A stretch of DNA of 9,700 nucleotides from Elusimicrobiota bacterium (GTDB lineage: Bacteria; Elusimicrobiota; Elusimicrobia; UBA1565; UBA9628). Below, in pieces: positions 1 to 7,619 of the stretch. The stretch is from NCBI GenBank assembly GCA_028869495.1, contig JAGWRY010000417.1:1-9700 (forward strand). Reading direction: 5' to 3'. Position 1 is the stretch's first letter, and each line of letters starts with the position of its first letter. The notes beneath the pieces are model-generated. The model did no database searches. It was not told the origin of the DNA and saw nothing but the letters and a program-made list of their open reading frames with translations. Made by a program: the position numbers and the translations under genes.

Positions 1-903
1 CAGCGCCGCGCGCAGCCCGGCCGCGCCGCCGAAGTCCTGGACGCCCGCCTCGAAGCGCATCGGGGCGTCCAGATACTCCGCCTCGGGCGTCCCGGTCTTG
101 CCGTCCCAGCGCAGGCTCTTGATCGTGCCGCCGCCGACCTTGTAATGCCGCAGGCGGTTGAGCTCGGTCTCGCGGCCCCACAGCACGCCGATCCCGAAGG
201 GGCCGCCCAGCTTGTGGGCCGAGAACGCGATGAAGTCGGCGCCGAGCGTCGACGCGTCCTCCAGGTGGCTGCCGAGGTACTGCGCGTCGTCGACGAAGAC
301 GCGCGCGCCGCGGCGCCGCGCGATCTTCGCGGCTTCGGCGGCGGGCGTGACGCCGCCGATCACGTTCGACGCGTGCGTGATCGCGAGGAGCGCGGTGCGC
401 TCCGAGACCAGCGACGCGAGGCGGTCCAGGTCGAGGCGCCCCTCGTCGGTCGGGCAGACCTTCAGCTCGATCTCGCCGCGGCGCGCGGCCTCCAGGAAGG
501 GCAGCGCGACCGCGTTGTGCTCGAGGTCGGTGATCACGACCTCGCGGCGCTCGTCGTCGTACGGGAACGCGCGCGCGACCAGGTTCGCGGCCTCGGTCGT
601 CCCCGACGTGAAGACGATCTCGGAAGCGCCGTCGGCTCGGACGAACTCCGCGGCGGCGCGGCGCGCGGCCTGGAACTCCTCCTCGACCTGCTGGCTGAGC
701 AGATGCGTCGAGCGCTTGCCGCCGCAGCCGCCCCAGTCGGCGTAGAAGGACGCCAGGCGCTCGGCCACCGCGCGGGACTTCAGCGCGGTGCACGCGCTGT
801 CGAGGTAGACGAGACGCCGCCCCGAGATCTCGCGCGCGAGCACCGGGTAGCGCGCGCGCAGGGCCGCGACGTCCAACGCGGCGGCGGGAGGAGCGGTCTT
901 CAC
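1..903 (-). CDS. Class V aminotransferase, cysteine desulfurase (SufS)-like, 3' end outside window
   Basis: Pyridoxal-phosphate enzyme of the class V aminotransferase/cysteine desulfurase family; 301 codons are visible and the C-terminus lies beyond the left edge. Seen: SGTTEAANL at 100-108, the ring-stacking His in LEHNA at 127-131, ITHASN at 175-180, the cofactor-binding Asp and Gln in VDDAQ at 204-208, and the Schiff-base lysine K231 in FSAHKLGGPFGIGVL. This order and spacing match SufS/CsdA. The catalytic cysteine of SufS-type desulfurases would lie further on, so it cannot be judged whether this is a true desulfurase, a selenocysteine lyase-like enzyme or another PLP enzyme. The GTG start shares the bases GTGA with the stop of the upstream radical SAM gene, which implies translational coupling and a joint pathway. 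No SUF or ISC scaffold gene is visible, so a housekeeping Fe-S role is not supported here. Confidence 0.9.
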   Translation of the reverse strand, partial: MKTAPPAAALDVAALRARYPVLAREISGRRLVYLDSACTALKSRAVAERLASFYADWGGCGGKRSTHLLSQQVEEEFQAARRAAAEFVRADGASEIVFTSGTTEAANLVARAFPYDDERREVVITDLEHNAVALPFLEAARRGEIELKVCPTDEGRLDLDRLASLVSERTALLAITHASNVIGGVTPAAEAAKIARRRGARVFVDDAQYLGSHLEDASTLGADFIAFSAHKLGGPFGIGVLWGRETELNRLRHYKVGGGTIKSLRWDGKTGTPEAEYLDAPMRFEAGVQDFGGAAGLRAAL

Positions 904-1730
904 AGGGCCCCGTACACCTCGATGTAGTCCTTGCGCGGCCCCGGGCAGGCGTCGCGCATCGCGCAGCCGTCGCAGTCGGCGACCTGCTGCTTCTCGGCCA
1001 GGTGGCGCCCCGGCGTCCGCTCGCGCATCTTGCGGTAGTCGGCGTGATGGTCCTTCCAGTCCAGCACGAAGCAGACCGGGATGTGGTCGACGTCGAAGTT
1101 CACGCCGAGCCTCTCGCAGAGCCGGAACGCGCGGTTCAGGTAGGGCGCGGCGTCGCGGAAGGCCGGCATCACGAGCCGGTTGTTCTTCGCGCGGCCCATG
1201 CCCTTCACGTACGAGAACTGGATCCACGCGACGCCGGCCAGCTCCGCGGCGGCGAAGCGCACGAAGTCCTCGGCGTTGCGGTAGTTGAGCTCGCAGACGA
1301 TGTAGTTGAGGCGCACCGGCTTCCCGAGCGCCAGCAGGCGGCGCACGCCGCGCACGCGCGCCGCGAAGGCGCCCGGGGTCTCGGTGACGGCCGTGTCGAG
1401 CTGGGGCGAGTGCGCGGAGAAGTTCACGTTCCAGAAGTCGATCAGGCCCGCGAGCTGGGCGAGGCGCCGCGGGTCCCACTTCTCGACAAGGACCGCGTTG
1501 GTCTGGAACTCGACGACCTTGCCCAGCTTCTTGGCGTGCGCGGCGATCGCCAGGACCTCGAGCGGCTCGCGCAGCATCGGGTCGCCGCCCGAGATCTGCA
1601 CGTGCCCGGTCGCGTCGTCGGAGATCTCCTTCAGCAGGCCCGCGAGCTCGTAGCCGCCGGTGCGCCCCTCGGACGAGCAGAAGACGCACTTGATGTTGCA
1701 GGAGCCGTTGATGGGAAGGTGGAGGGCCAC
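900..1730 (-). CDS. Radical SAM enzyme with C-terminal auxiliary cysteine cluster
   Basis: 276-residue radical SAM protein. The CxxxCxxC motif (C11, C15, C18) that binds the SAM-cleaving [4Fe-4S] cluster sits at the extreme N-terminus, followed by the SAM-contacting ISGGDP (46-51). A second group, C220, C253, C256 and C262, lies near the C-terminus in a CDGCAMRDAC...YIEVYG context. It resembles the auxiliary-cluster tails of peptide- and cofactor-modifying radical SAM enzymes, though it is shorter than a full SPASM domain. The substrate is unknown. The start is GTG at 1730 with no strong Shine-Dalgarno; it is the first start codon in frame after the upstream gene's stop, 30 bases away. The 3' end overlaps the SufS-like gene by 4 bases. 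Presumably it is co-transcribed with the exported cysteine-tailed protein upstream, because no promoter is evident in the gap. A peptide or protein modification role is inference from the tail and context. Confidence 0.9.
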   Translation of the reverse strand: MALHLPINGSCNIKCVFCSSEGRTGGYELAGLLKEISDDATGHVQISGGDPMLREPLEVLAIAAHAKKLGKVVEFQTNAVLVEKWDPRRLAQLAGLIDFWNVNFSAHSPQLDTAVTETPGAFAARVRGVRRLLALGKPVRLNYIVCELNYRNAEDFVRFAAAELAGVAWIQFSYVKGMGRAKNNRLVMPAFRDAAPYLNRAFRLCERLGVNFDVDHIPVCFVLDWKDHHADYRKMRERTPGRHLAEKQQVADCDGCAMRDACPGPRKDYIEVYGAL

Positions 1731-1760
1731 GTCAAGCCGCCCGGGACGCCGCGCCCCGGA

Positions 1761-2651
1761 TCAAAGGTTGCAGCCGCCCGGAGGGCAGCTGCAGCAGAGG
1801 GCGTCGATGGTCGTCTGCTGTCCGGTCGAGTCCTTGTAGAAGTTGCCGGCCGTCACGTAATAGTTGTACATGCCGCCGATCGTGGTGACGTAGTCGCCGG
1901 ACGGGCAGATGCCGACCTGGTTCGGCGTCACGTTGACCGAGTAGCAGCCGTCGTTGGAGGTGAAGACGCTTCCGCGGACATAGCTGTTGAAATTCGCGGC
2001 CCCGATGTTCCCGTTGACGTCGAGCTCGTCCCAGACGCCCACCTTGCGGACGCCGCCGCCGGAGTTGTTGCCCACGATCATCAGCGTCTGGTACGAACCG
2101 TTATCGTTGTAGATCGCCGCGCCGCCGGCGCCGGTGCCAGCGCTCCCCCAACCCGCATAACCGCTGGGGACATAGGCGCCGCCATCGTACAGGGCGCCCG
2201 AGGCGCTGATGTTGCCCGTTCCCGCGTTTCCCCACGAGCCGACGGAAAGCCCGCCGGTGCCCATGGCGATGTTGCCGTACATGGCCGTGCCGTTGGTCCA
2301 GGAATTGTTCGGGTTGATGCGGAGCCAGTCGGCGGCGTTGCCCTCCACGATTTCATAGCCCGAAGAATTGTAGATGCCGGTGCCCTGCACGCGAATGGTC
2401 CCGTTGACGTCCAGCTTATAAGTCGGGCTCGCGGTCCCGATGCCGACCGAGCCGCCGTCGCGGGCCAGGTAGGTGCTGCCCGTCGTGACCATCTTGGTGT
2501 AGATGCCGGACGGGGCCGGATAATAGGTGCTGAGGGTCAGGTCCTCGGAGGCCAGTTGGGGCGCCGCCGCCAGGACCAGGCAAGCGGCCAGAGCCCAGCG
2601 CGCGGTGCGCTGGCTCATGCGCAGATCGAAATGAACGGTGATCTCGGCCAT
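1761..2651 (-). CDS. Secreted fibre-like protein with Cys-rich C-terminus
   Basis: 296-residue exported protein. A hydrophobic stretch (about 19-34) forms a Sec-type signal peptide after a long polar N-region. LTLSTYYPAPSGIYTKM then marks the mature start, followed by SVGIGTASPTYKLDVNG (68-84), a motif shared with tail-fibre and adhesin-like proteins. A second LDVNG follows at 210-214. The middle is rich in Gly, Asn, Ser and Tyr, as in a beta-structured surface protein. The end is cysteine-dense (C286, C287, C289, C294, just before the stop); C236 and C248 also occur. ATG 2651 is chosen because GGAG at 2657-2660 sits five bases before it and a strong promoter lies just upstream; ATG 2618 would give a more usual signal peptide but has no ribosome site. 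GC and codon choice (AAT, TAT, TCT, GAA) are lower and more mixed than in neighbouring genes. I do not know its function; a cell-surface location is inferred. Confidence 0.8.
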   Translation of the reverse strand: MAEITVHFDLRMSQRTARWALAACLVLAAAPQLASEDLTLSTYYPAPSGIYTKMVTTGSTYLARDGGSVGIGTASPTYKLDVNGTIRVQGTGIYNSSGYEIVEGNAADWLRINPNNSWTNGTAMYGNIAMGTGGLSVGSWGNAGTGNISASGALYDGGAYVPSGYAGWGSAGTGAGGAAIYNDNGSYQTLMIVGNNSGGGVRKVGVWDELDVNGNIGAANFNSYVRGSVFTSNDGCYSVNVTPNQVGICPSGDYVTTIGGMYNYYVTAGNFYKDSTGQQTTIDALCCSCPPGGCNL

Positions 2652-2675
2652 CTCCTCTCCGAACCTCTCCGGGGC

Positions 2676-2704
2676 AGTGTAACAGGGGGCTGAACCCTTG
2701 TCAA
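2676..2704 (-). promoter_or_regulatory. Sigma70-type promoter for the fibre/radical SAM/SufS-like operon
   Basis: On the minus strand a perfect TTGACA (-35, 2704-2699) is followed after exactly 17 bases by TACACT (-10, 2681-2676, four of six consensus bases). Transcription would begin near 2669, giving a leader of about 18 bases that contains the Shine-Dalgarno GGAG (2660-2657) before ATG 2651. It lies in the gap after the CysRS-like gene, so the three downstream genes can be transcribed independently of it. Confidence 0.7.
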
Positions 2705-2722
2705 GGCTGCCTCCGTCGAGGA

Positions 2723-3343
2723 TCAGCGGGACGGGCGTGACGCCGGCGCGGCCAGGCCTAGGGCGGGCAGGGCCCGGCCCAGCAGGGCCGCGCGCGAGCC
2801 CGGGGACAGCGCGCCCGGGCGCAGGGCGTCGCGCACGCAGCCGAGCGCCCCGGGCAGGTCCAGGTCGTCCTCGAGGCGGGCCCGGAAGCGCAGGAGATAG
2901 GCGGCCAGCGCGCGCGGACTGGGCGCCAGCGCGGCCCCCTCCGCGGCGCGCGAGAGGAAGGCCTCCCGCTCCGCGCGCGCGGCCGCCAGCGCCTCCCAGG
3001 AGAAGGCGAGCGGCTCGCGGTAGCGGGCCGTCAGGCACAGGAAGCGGTAGTCGTCGAGCGAGAAGCCCCGCGCGGACAGCGCCTCGGGCAGGGGCGCGGG
3101 CTCTCCCGGGGCCGGCCCCGTCTTCAGCCAGGCCCGGTCCGGGGCAGGCGCCTCCCCGCCGACGCGGATCTCGTCGCCGGGGCGCGGCTCCAGGCCCAGG
3201 AAGCGCAGGGCGCCGCGCAGGGACGCGGCGACGGCCGCCTCGCGCGGGCTCGTCCCGGCCTCCTCGACGCCGACGGCCGGCGCCGCCGCGGGGACGAGCT
3301 CCCGTTGGGCGCCGGCGCGGGGATCGTGGAAGCGGAGCCGCAT
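2723..3343 (-). CDS. Cysteinyl-tRNA synthetase-like protein lacking the catalytic core
   Basis: 206 residues, against roughly 450-500 for cysteinyl-tRNA synthetase. The start (LRFHDPRAGAQRELVP, 2-18) resembles the CysRS N-terminus, and SLRGALRFLGLE (41-52) resembles the helix that follows its HIGH motif. The best match is at 93-120: FSLDDYRFLCLTARYREPL and then FSWEALAAA, as in the CysRS helical region just after KMSKS. DDLDLPGAL (159-167) matches the later MDDDFNTPEAL segment. HIGH, KMSKS and the zinc ligands are absent; the only cysteines are C103 and C169. It cannot activate cysteine by the normal mechanism. It may be a tRNA-binding paralogue, a regulatory derivative or an internally deleted relic kept open by high GC. 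The frame is intact with coding-like composition. ATG 3343 has no Shine-Dalgarno, but a -10-like box six bases upstream fits leaderless expression. The family assignment is by eye from remembered family sequences. Confidence 0.7.
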   Translation of the reverse strand: MRLRFHDPRAGAQRELVPAAAPAVGVEEAGTSPREAAVAASLRGALRFLGLEPRPGDEIRVGGEAPAPDRAWLKTGPAPGEPAPLPEALSARGFSLDDYRFLCLTARYREPLAFSWEALAAARAEREAFLSRAAEGAALAPSPRALAAYLLRFRARLEDDLDLPGALGCVRDALRPGALSPGSRAALLGRALPALGLAAPASRPSR

Positions 3344-3349
3344 TTTCTA

Positions 3350-3355
3350 ATGATA
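3350..3355 (-). promoter_or_regulatory. -10-like element (TATCAT), leaderless promoter for CysRS-like gene
   Basis: The minus strand reads TATCAT, then TAGAAA, then ATG 3343. Five of six bases match TATAAT, and the box ends six bases before the start codon, so transcription would begin at or next to the ATG. No -35 is recognisable. It overlaps the plus-strand -10 element by two bases, forming a bidirectional promoter in a short AT-rich island. Confidence 0.5.
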
Positions 3356-3359
3356 CAAT
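3351..3359 (+). promoter_or_regulatory. Extended -10 element (TGATACAAT), leaderless promoter for aminotransferase operon
   Basis: TG-A-TACAAT fits the extended -10 form TGnTATAAT with one mismatch in the hexamer. It ends seven bases before GTG 3367, which has no Shine-Dalgarno, so the transcript would begin at the start codon. No good -35 is seen upstream, which an extended -10 can tolerate. This is the only clear promoter for the five-gene plus-strand run. Confidence 0.6.
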
Positions 3360-3366
3360 ACGCGCC

Positions 3367-4710
3367 GTGACCGCCGCGCGCCGCTATCCGGAGACCGGCG
3401 TCTTCTACCGCGCGCTCGACCGCGAGCTGCCCTTGATCGAGCGCGGGGAGGGCTGCTGGCTGATCGACGACCGGGGCCGCCGCTACCTCGACGCCTGCGG
3501 CGGCGCCTACGTGGCCAACCTCGGCCACGGCGTGGCCGAGATCGCCGACGCGGTCGCCGCGCAGATGCGCCGCGTCGCCTACGTCAACGGCACGGCCTTC
3601 ACGAACGAGCCCGCCGAGGAGCTCGCCGCCGAACTGCGGACGCTGAACCCGAAGGGCCTCGACTTCGCGTACTTCCTGTCGTCGGGCTCCGAGGCGGTCG
3701 AGGCGGCGCTCAAGCTCGCGCGCCAGCACTGGGTCGAGCGCGGGCGGCCGGCCAAGCACAAGATCGTCGCGCGCACGCCCGGCTACCACGGCAACACTTT
3801 GCTCGCGCTGTCGGCCTCGGCGCGCGAGCACTACAAGAAGCTCTACGGGCCGTGGCTGGCGCCGGTGACGATGATCCCGGCGCCCTACGCGTACCGGCGC
3901 GCGCCCGACGACCCGGCGATGACCGCGCGGGCCCTCGAGGACGCGATCCTGAAGGAGGGTCCCGACTCGGTCGCGGCCTTCATCGCCGAACCGGTCGGCG
4001 GCTCCTCGACCGGTGGCGACGTCCCTCCGCCGGACTACTTCCGGCGCGTGCGCGAGATCTGCGACCGCCACGGCGTCCTGCTGATCGCCGACGAGGTCCT
4101 CTGCGGCTGCGGCCGCACCGGCGAGTGGTCGGCGATCGCGCGCTTCGGGGTCCGCCCCGACATCCTGACCCTCGGCAAGGGCCTCTCCGGCGGCTACGTG
4201 CCGCTGTCGGCGGTCGTCGCCACGCGCGAGGTGCTCGACCCGATCGCGCGGGGCTCGGGCGCCTTCAAGCACGCGCAGACCTTCTCGCACTCGCCCGCGA
4301 TCTGCGCGGCGGGGCTCGCGGCGGTCCGCTACATCAAGAAGCACGGCCTCGTCGAGCGCTGCGCGCGGATGGGCGAGGTCCTGCAAAAGAAGCTCGCCCC
4401 GCTGAGGAACCTGCCCGCCGTCGGCGACGTGCGCGGGATCGGCCTGCTGGCCGGCGTCGAGTTCGTCGCCGACAAGAAGACGAAGGCCCCGTTCCCCCGC
4501 TCGCTGAAGTTCGCGGAGTCCTTCGTCGCCGCCGCGCGCGAGTCCGGCCTCGTCGTCTGGTCGAACGTCGGCCATGCCGACGGCGAGAACGGCGACCTCG
4601 CGATGGTCGCGCCCCCCTTCGTCGTGTCGGACGCGGAGATCGACGAGATCGCCGCGCGCTTCAAGACCGCGCTCGAACTCACCCTGGAGGCCTGCCATGT
4701 CCGCCGCTAG
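3367..4710 (+). CDS. Class III (omega) aminotransferase, BioA/YhxA-like
   Basis: 447-residue PLP-dependent fold-type I aminotransferase. Seen: the phosphate-binding SSGSEA (105-110), the helix GYHGNT (139-144), EPVGGSS (208-214), cofactor Asp D242 in IADEVLCGCGRTG, and Schiff-base lysine K271 in LGKGLSGGYVPL. The DEVxCGxGRTG and GGYxPLS pattern is closer to the adenosylmethionine-8-amino-7-oxononanoate/omega-aminotransferase branch than to acetylornithine aminotransferases. No biotin gene is nearby, so biotin synthesis is unlikely; the adjacent semialdehyde dehydrogenase suggests transfer of a terminal amino group from an amine or omega-amino acid. The substrate cannot be read from the sequence. 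The GTG start is the only start codon in frame near the conserved N-terminus and lies seven bases from a -10 box. The end overlaps the next gene by 14 bases. Frame and length look complete. Confidence 0.9.
   Translation: MTAARRYPETGVFYRALDRELPLIERGEGCWLIDDRGRRYLDACGGAYVANLGHGVAEIADAVAAQMRRVAYVNGTAFTNEPAEELAAELRTLNPKGLDFAYFLSSGSEAVEAALKLARQHWVERGRPAKHKIVARTPGYHGNTLLALSASAREHYKKLYGPWLAPVTMIPAPYAYRRAPDDPAMTARALEDAILKEGPDSVAAFIAEPVGGSSTGGDVPPPDYFRRVREICDRHGVLLIADEVLCGCGRTGEWSAIARFGVRPDILTLGKGLSGGYVPLSAVVATREVLDPIARGSGAFKHAQTFSHSPAICAAGLAAVRYIKKHGLVERCARMGEVLQKKLAPLRNLPAVGDVRGIGLLAGVEFVADKKTKAPFPRSLKFAESFVAAARESGLVVWSNVGHADGENGDLAMVAPPFVVSDAEIDEIAARFKTALELTLEACHVRR
4686..4690 (+). promoter_or_regulatory. 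Shine-Dalgarno GGAGG for the aldehyde dehydrogenase
   Basis: GGAGG lies six bases before ATG 4697, inside the 3' end of the upstream aminotransferase gene. It decides the start among several in-frame candidates, including one at 4574 that would give an unlike, arginine- and serine-rich N-terminus. Confidence 0.75.
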
Positions 4711-6268
4711 CGCCCAGTCCAAGATCACCTACACGTCGGCCGACGCCGACATGACGGAGTTCCACAAGTCCTTCGACGCGGCCCTGAAGGCCGTGCGCGC
4801 GAAGGCCGGCAGGACGCACCCGCTCTACATCGACGGCAGGCCGGTCGAGGCGAAGGAGACCTTCGAGAAGGTCTCGCCGATCGACACGACGCGGGTCCTG
4901 GGCCGCTTCCAGGCCGCCGGCGCCGAGCACGTCGACGCCGCGGTCAAGGCCGCGCGCGCGATCCAGAAGGCCTGGGGCGCGCTGCCGTGGCAGGAGCGCG
5001 TGCAGACCCTGCGCAAGGCCTCCCACCACATCCGCGCGCGCAAGTTCGAGATCGCGGCGGTCGTCGCGCTCGAGGTCGGCAAGAGCCGCCTCGAGGCGAT
5101 GGGCGACACCGAGGAGGCCGCCGACCTGATCGACTACTACTGCAAGCAGGTCGAGGCCGCCGACGGCTACGTGAAGCCCCTCGGCAAGCTGATGCCCAAC
5201 GAGAACACGCGCTCGGTCCTGCGTCCGTACGGCGTCTTCGCCTGCATCGCGCCGTTCAACTTCCCGATCTCGCTGTCGACCGGGATGTCCGCGGCGGCCC
5301 TCCTCGGCGGCAACGCGGTCGTCTACAAGCCGTCGATCGAGGCGCCGTGGACCGGGCTCCTGCTCTGGGAGTGCTTCAAGGCCGCCGGCATCCCGGGCGG
5401 TCTCTTCCAGTACCTGACCGGCGGCGGCGCGACGACCGGCGACGCGCTCTGGCGCCACCCGGGCGTGGACGGCGTCGTCTTCACCGGCTCGAAGGAGGTC
5501 GGTCTGCGGGTCTACCGCGAGTTCTCGGCCCGCTACGTGAAGCCCGTGCTGATGGAGCTCGGCGGCAAGAACCCGACCTACGTCGCCGAGACCGCGAACC
5601 TCGACGACGCGGCCTCGGGCGTGATGAAGTCCGCGTTCAGCCTGCAGGGGCAGAAGTGCTCGGCCTGCTCGCGCGTCTACGTCCACGAGAAGGTCTACGA
5701 CGCGTTCGTCGCCAAGCTGCTCGAGAAGACGAAGGCGATCAAGATCGGCGACCCGACCGAGAAGGACGTCTACTTCGGCCCGGTGGTCCACGAGCGCGCG
5801 CTGAAGACCTTCCTGGAGGCCGCCGCGTCGGCCCGCAAGGGCGGCCGGGTCCTTCTCGGCGGCGAGCGCCTGAAGGGCGGGCTCTTCGACAAGGGATGGT
5901 TCGCCGCGCCGACGATCGCCGAGCTGCCGCTCGGCCACGAGATCTTCATGCGCGAGCTCTTCGTCCCGTTCCTCGCGGTCGGCAAGGTCGAGTCCCTCGA
6001 CCAGATGATCGCGGAGGCCAACAAGGCCGACTACGGCCTGACCGCCGGCATCTTCACCGCGAAGAAGGACGAGATCGAGAAGTTCTTCGACGAGGTCCAG
6101 TCCGGCGTCTGCTATGCGAACCGCCCGACCGGCGCGACGACCGGCGCCTGGCCCGGCGTGCAGGCCTTCTGCGGCTGGAAGGGCTCCGGCTCGACCGGCA
6201 AGGGCGGCTGCGGGCCGTACTACGTGTCGCAGTTCATGCGCGAGCAGAGCCGCACGATCATGGAGTGA
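4697..6268 (+). CDS. Aldehyde dehydrogenase, 1-pyrroline-5-carboxylate dehydrogenase-like
   Basis: 523-residue NAD(P)-dependent aldehyde dehydrogenase. Catalytic residues are visible: Asn188 in PFNFP, cofactor-contacting Lys211 in VVYKPS, FTGSKEVG (262-269), general base Glu287 in LMELGGKNP, and nucleophile Cys321 in GQKCSACSR. The GQKCSA context and the EEAADLIDYYCKQVE region (139-153) are typical of L-glutamate gamma-semialdehyde (P5C) dehydrogenases, which oxidise glutamate semialdehyde to glutamate in the cytoplasm. The C-terminus, with GATTGAW and GWKGSGSTGKGG, differs from the GGF...SGTDSKAGG end I recall for RocA/PutA, so another semialdehyde (aminoadipate or succinate semialdehyde) remains possible. 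ATG 4697 is set by GGAGG at 4686-4690 with a six-base spacer and overlaps the upstream gene by 14 bases. Flanking aminotransferases on both sides fit a transaminase-dehydrogenase pair. Confidence 0.88.
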   Translation: MSAASAQSKITYTSADADMTEFHKSFDAALKAVRAKAGRTHPLYIDGRPVEAKETFEKVSPIDTTRVLGRFQAAGAEHVDAAVKAARAIQKAWGALPWQERVQTLRKASHHIRARKFEIAAVVALEVGKSRLEAMGDTEEAADLIDYYCKQVEAADGYVKPLGKLMPNENTRSVLRPYGVFACIAPFNFPISLSTGMSAAALLGGNAVVYKPSIEAPWTGLLLWECFKAAGIPGGLFQYLTGGGATTGDALWRHPGVDGVVFTGSKEVGLRVYREFSARYVKPVLMELGGKNPTYVAETANLDDAASGVMKSAFSLQGQKCSACSRVYVHEKVYDAFVAKLLEKTKAIKIGDPTEKDVYFGPVVHERALKTFLEAAASARKGGRVLLGGERLKGGLFDKGWFAAPTIAELPLGHEIFMRELFVPFLAVGKVESLDQMIAEANKADYGLTAGIFTAKKDEIEKFFDEVQSGVCYANRPTGATTGAWPGVQAFCGWKGSGSTGKGGCGPYYVSQFMREQSRTIME

Positions 6269-6272
6269 GGAG
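6268..6272 (+). promoter_or_regulatory. Shine-Dalgarno AGGAG for the second aminotransferase
   Basis: AGGAG begins on the last base of the aldehyde dehydrogenase stop codon and lies six bases before GTG 6279. It selects this GTG over an in-frame ATG at 6114 inside the preceding gene. Confidence 0.75.
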
Positions 6273-6278
6273 ACCCGA

Positions 6279-7615
<1,337 letters not shown>

Positions 7616-7619
<4 letters not shown>

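Noticed and set aside
1..903. Assignment of the class V aminotransferase as sufS
   Set aside because: The catalytic cysteine region lies outside the window and no SUF or ISC partners are visible; only family-level naming is supported.
1739..1761. Hairpin (CCGGG...CCCGG) between the fibre and radical SAM genes
   Set aside because: A five- to six-base GC stem without a T-run is weak evidence for a terminator or regulatory element in this composition, and the genes look co-transcribed.
1002..2693. 563-codon plus-strand open frame across the radical SAM and fibre genes
   Set aside because: It spans two real minus-strand genes, the composition is biased and no domain is recognisable, so it is a shadow.
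2652..3038. Longer N-terminus for the fibre protein from a start at 3038
   Set aside because: The extension is Pro/Arg/Gly/Ala-rich and is the CysRS-like gene read in another frame. The promoter at 2676-2704 and the ribosome site at 2657-2660 support ATG 2651.
2698..3366. Longer N-terminus for the first aminotransferase from a start at 2698
   Set aside because: The added residues are low-complexity Arg/Pro/Ala opposite the CysRS-like gene. The conserved enzyme N-terminus begins right after GTG 3367.
3367..4710. Assignment of the first aminotransferase as bioA
   Set aside because: The motifs place it near the BioA branch, but no other biotin gene is present and the operon pairs it with a semialdehyde dehydrogenase, so the symbol is not justified.
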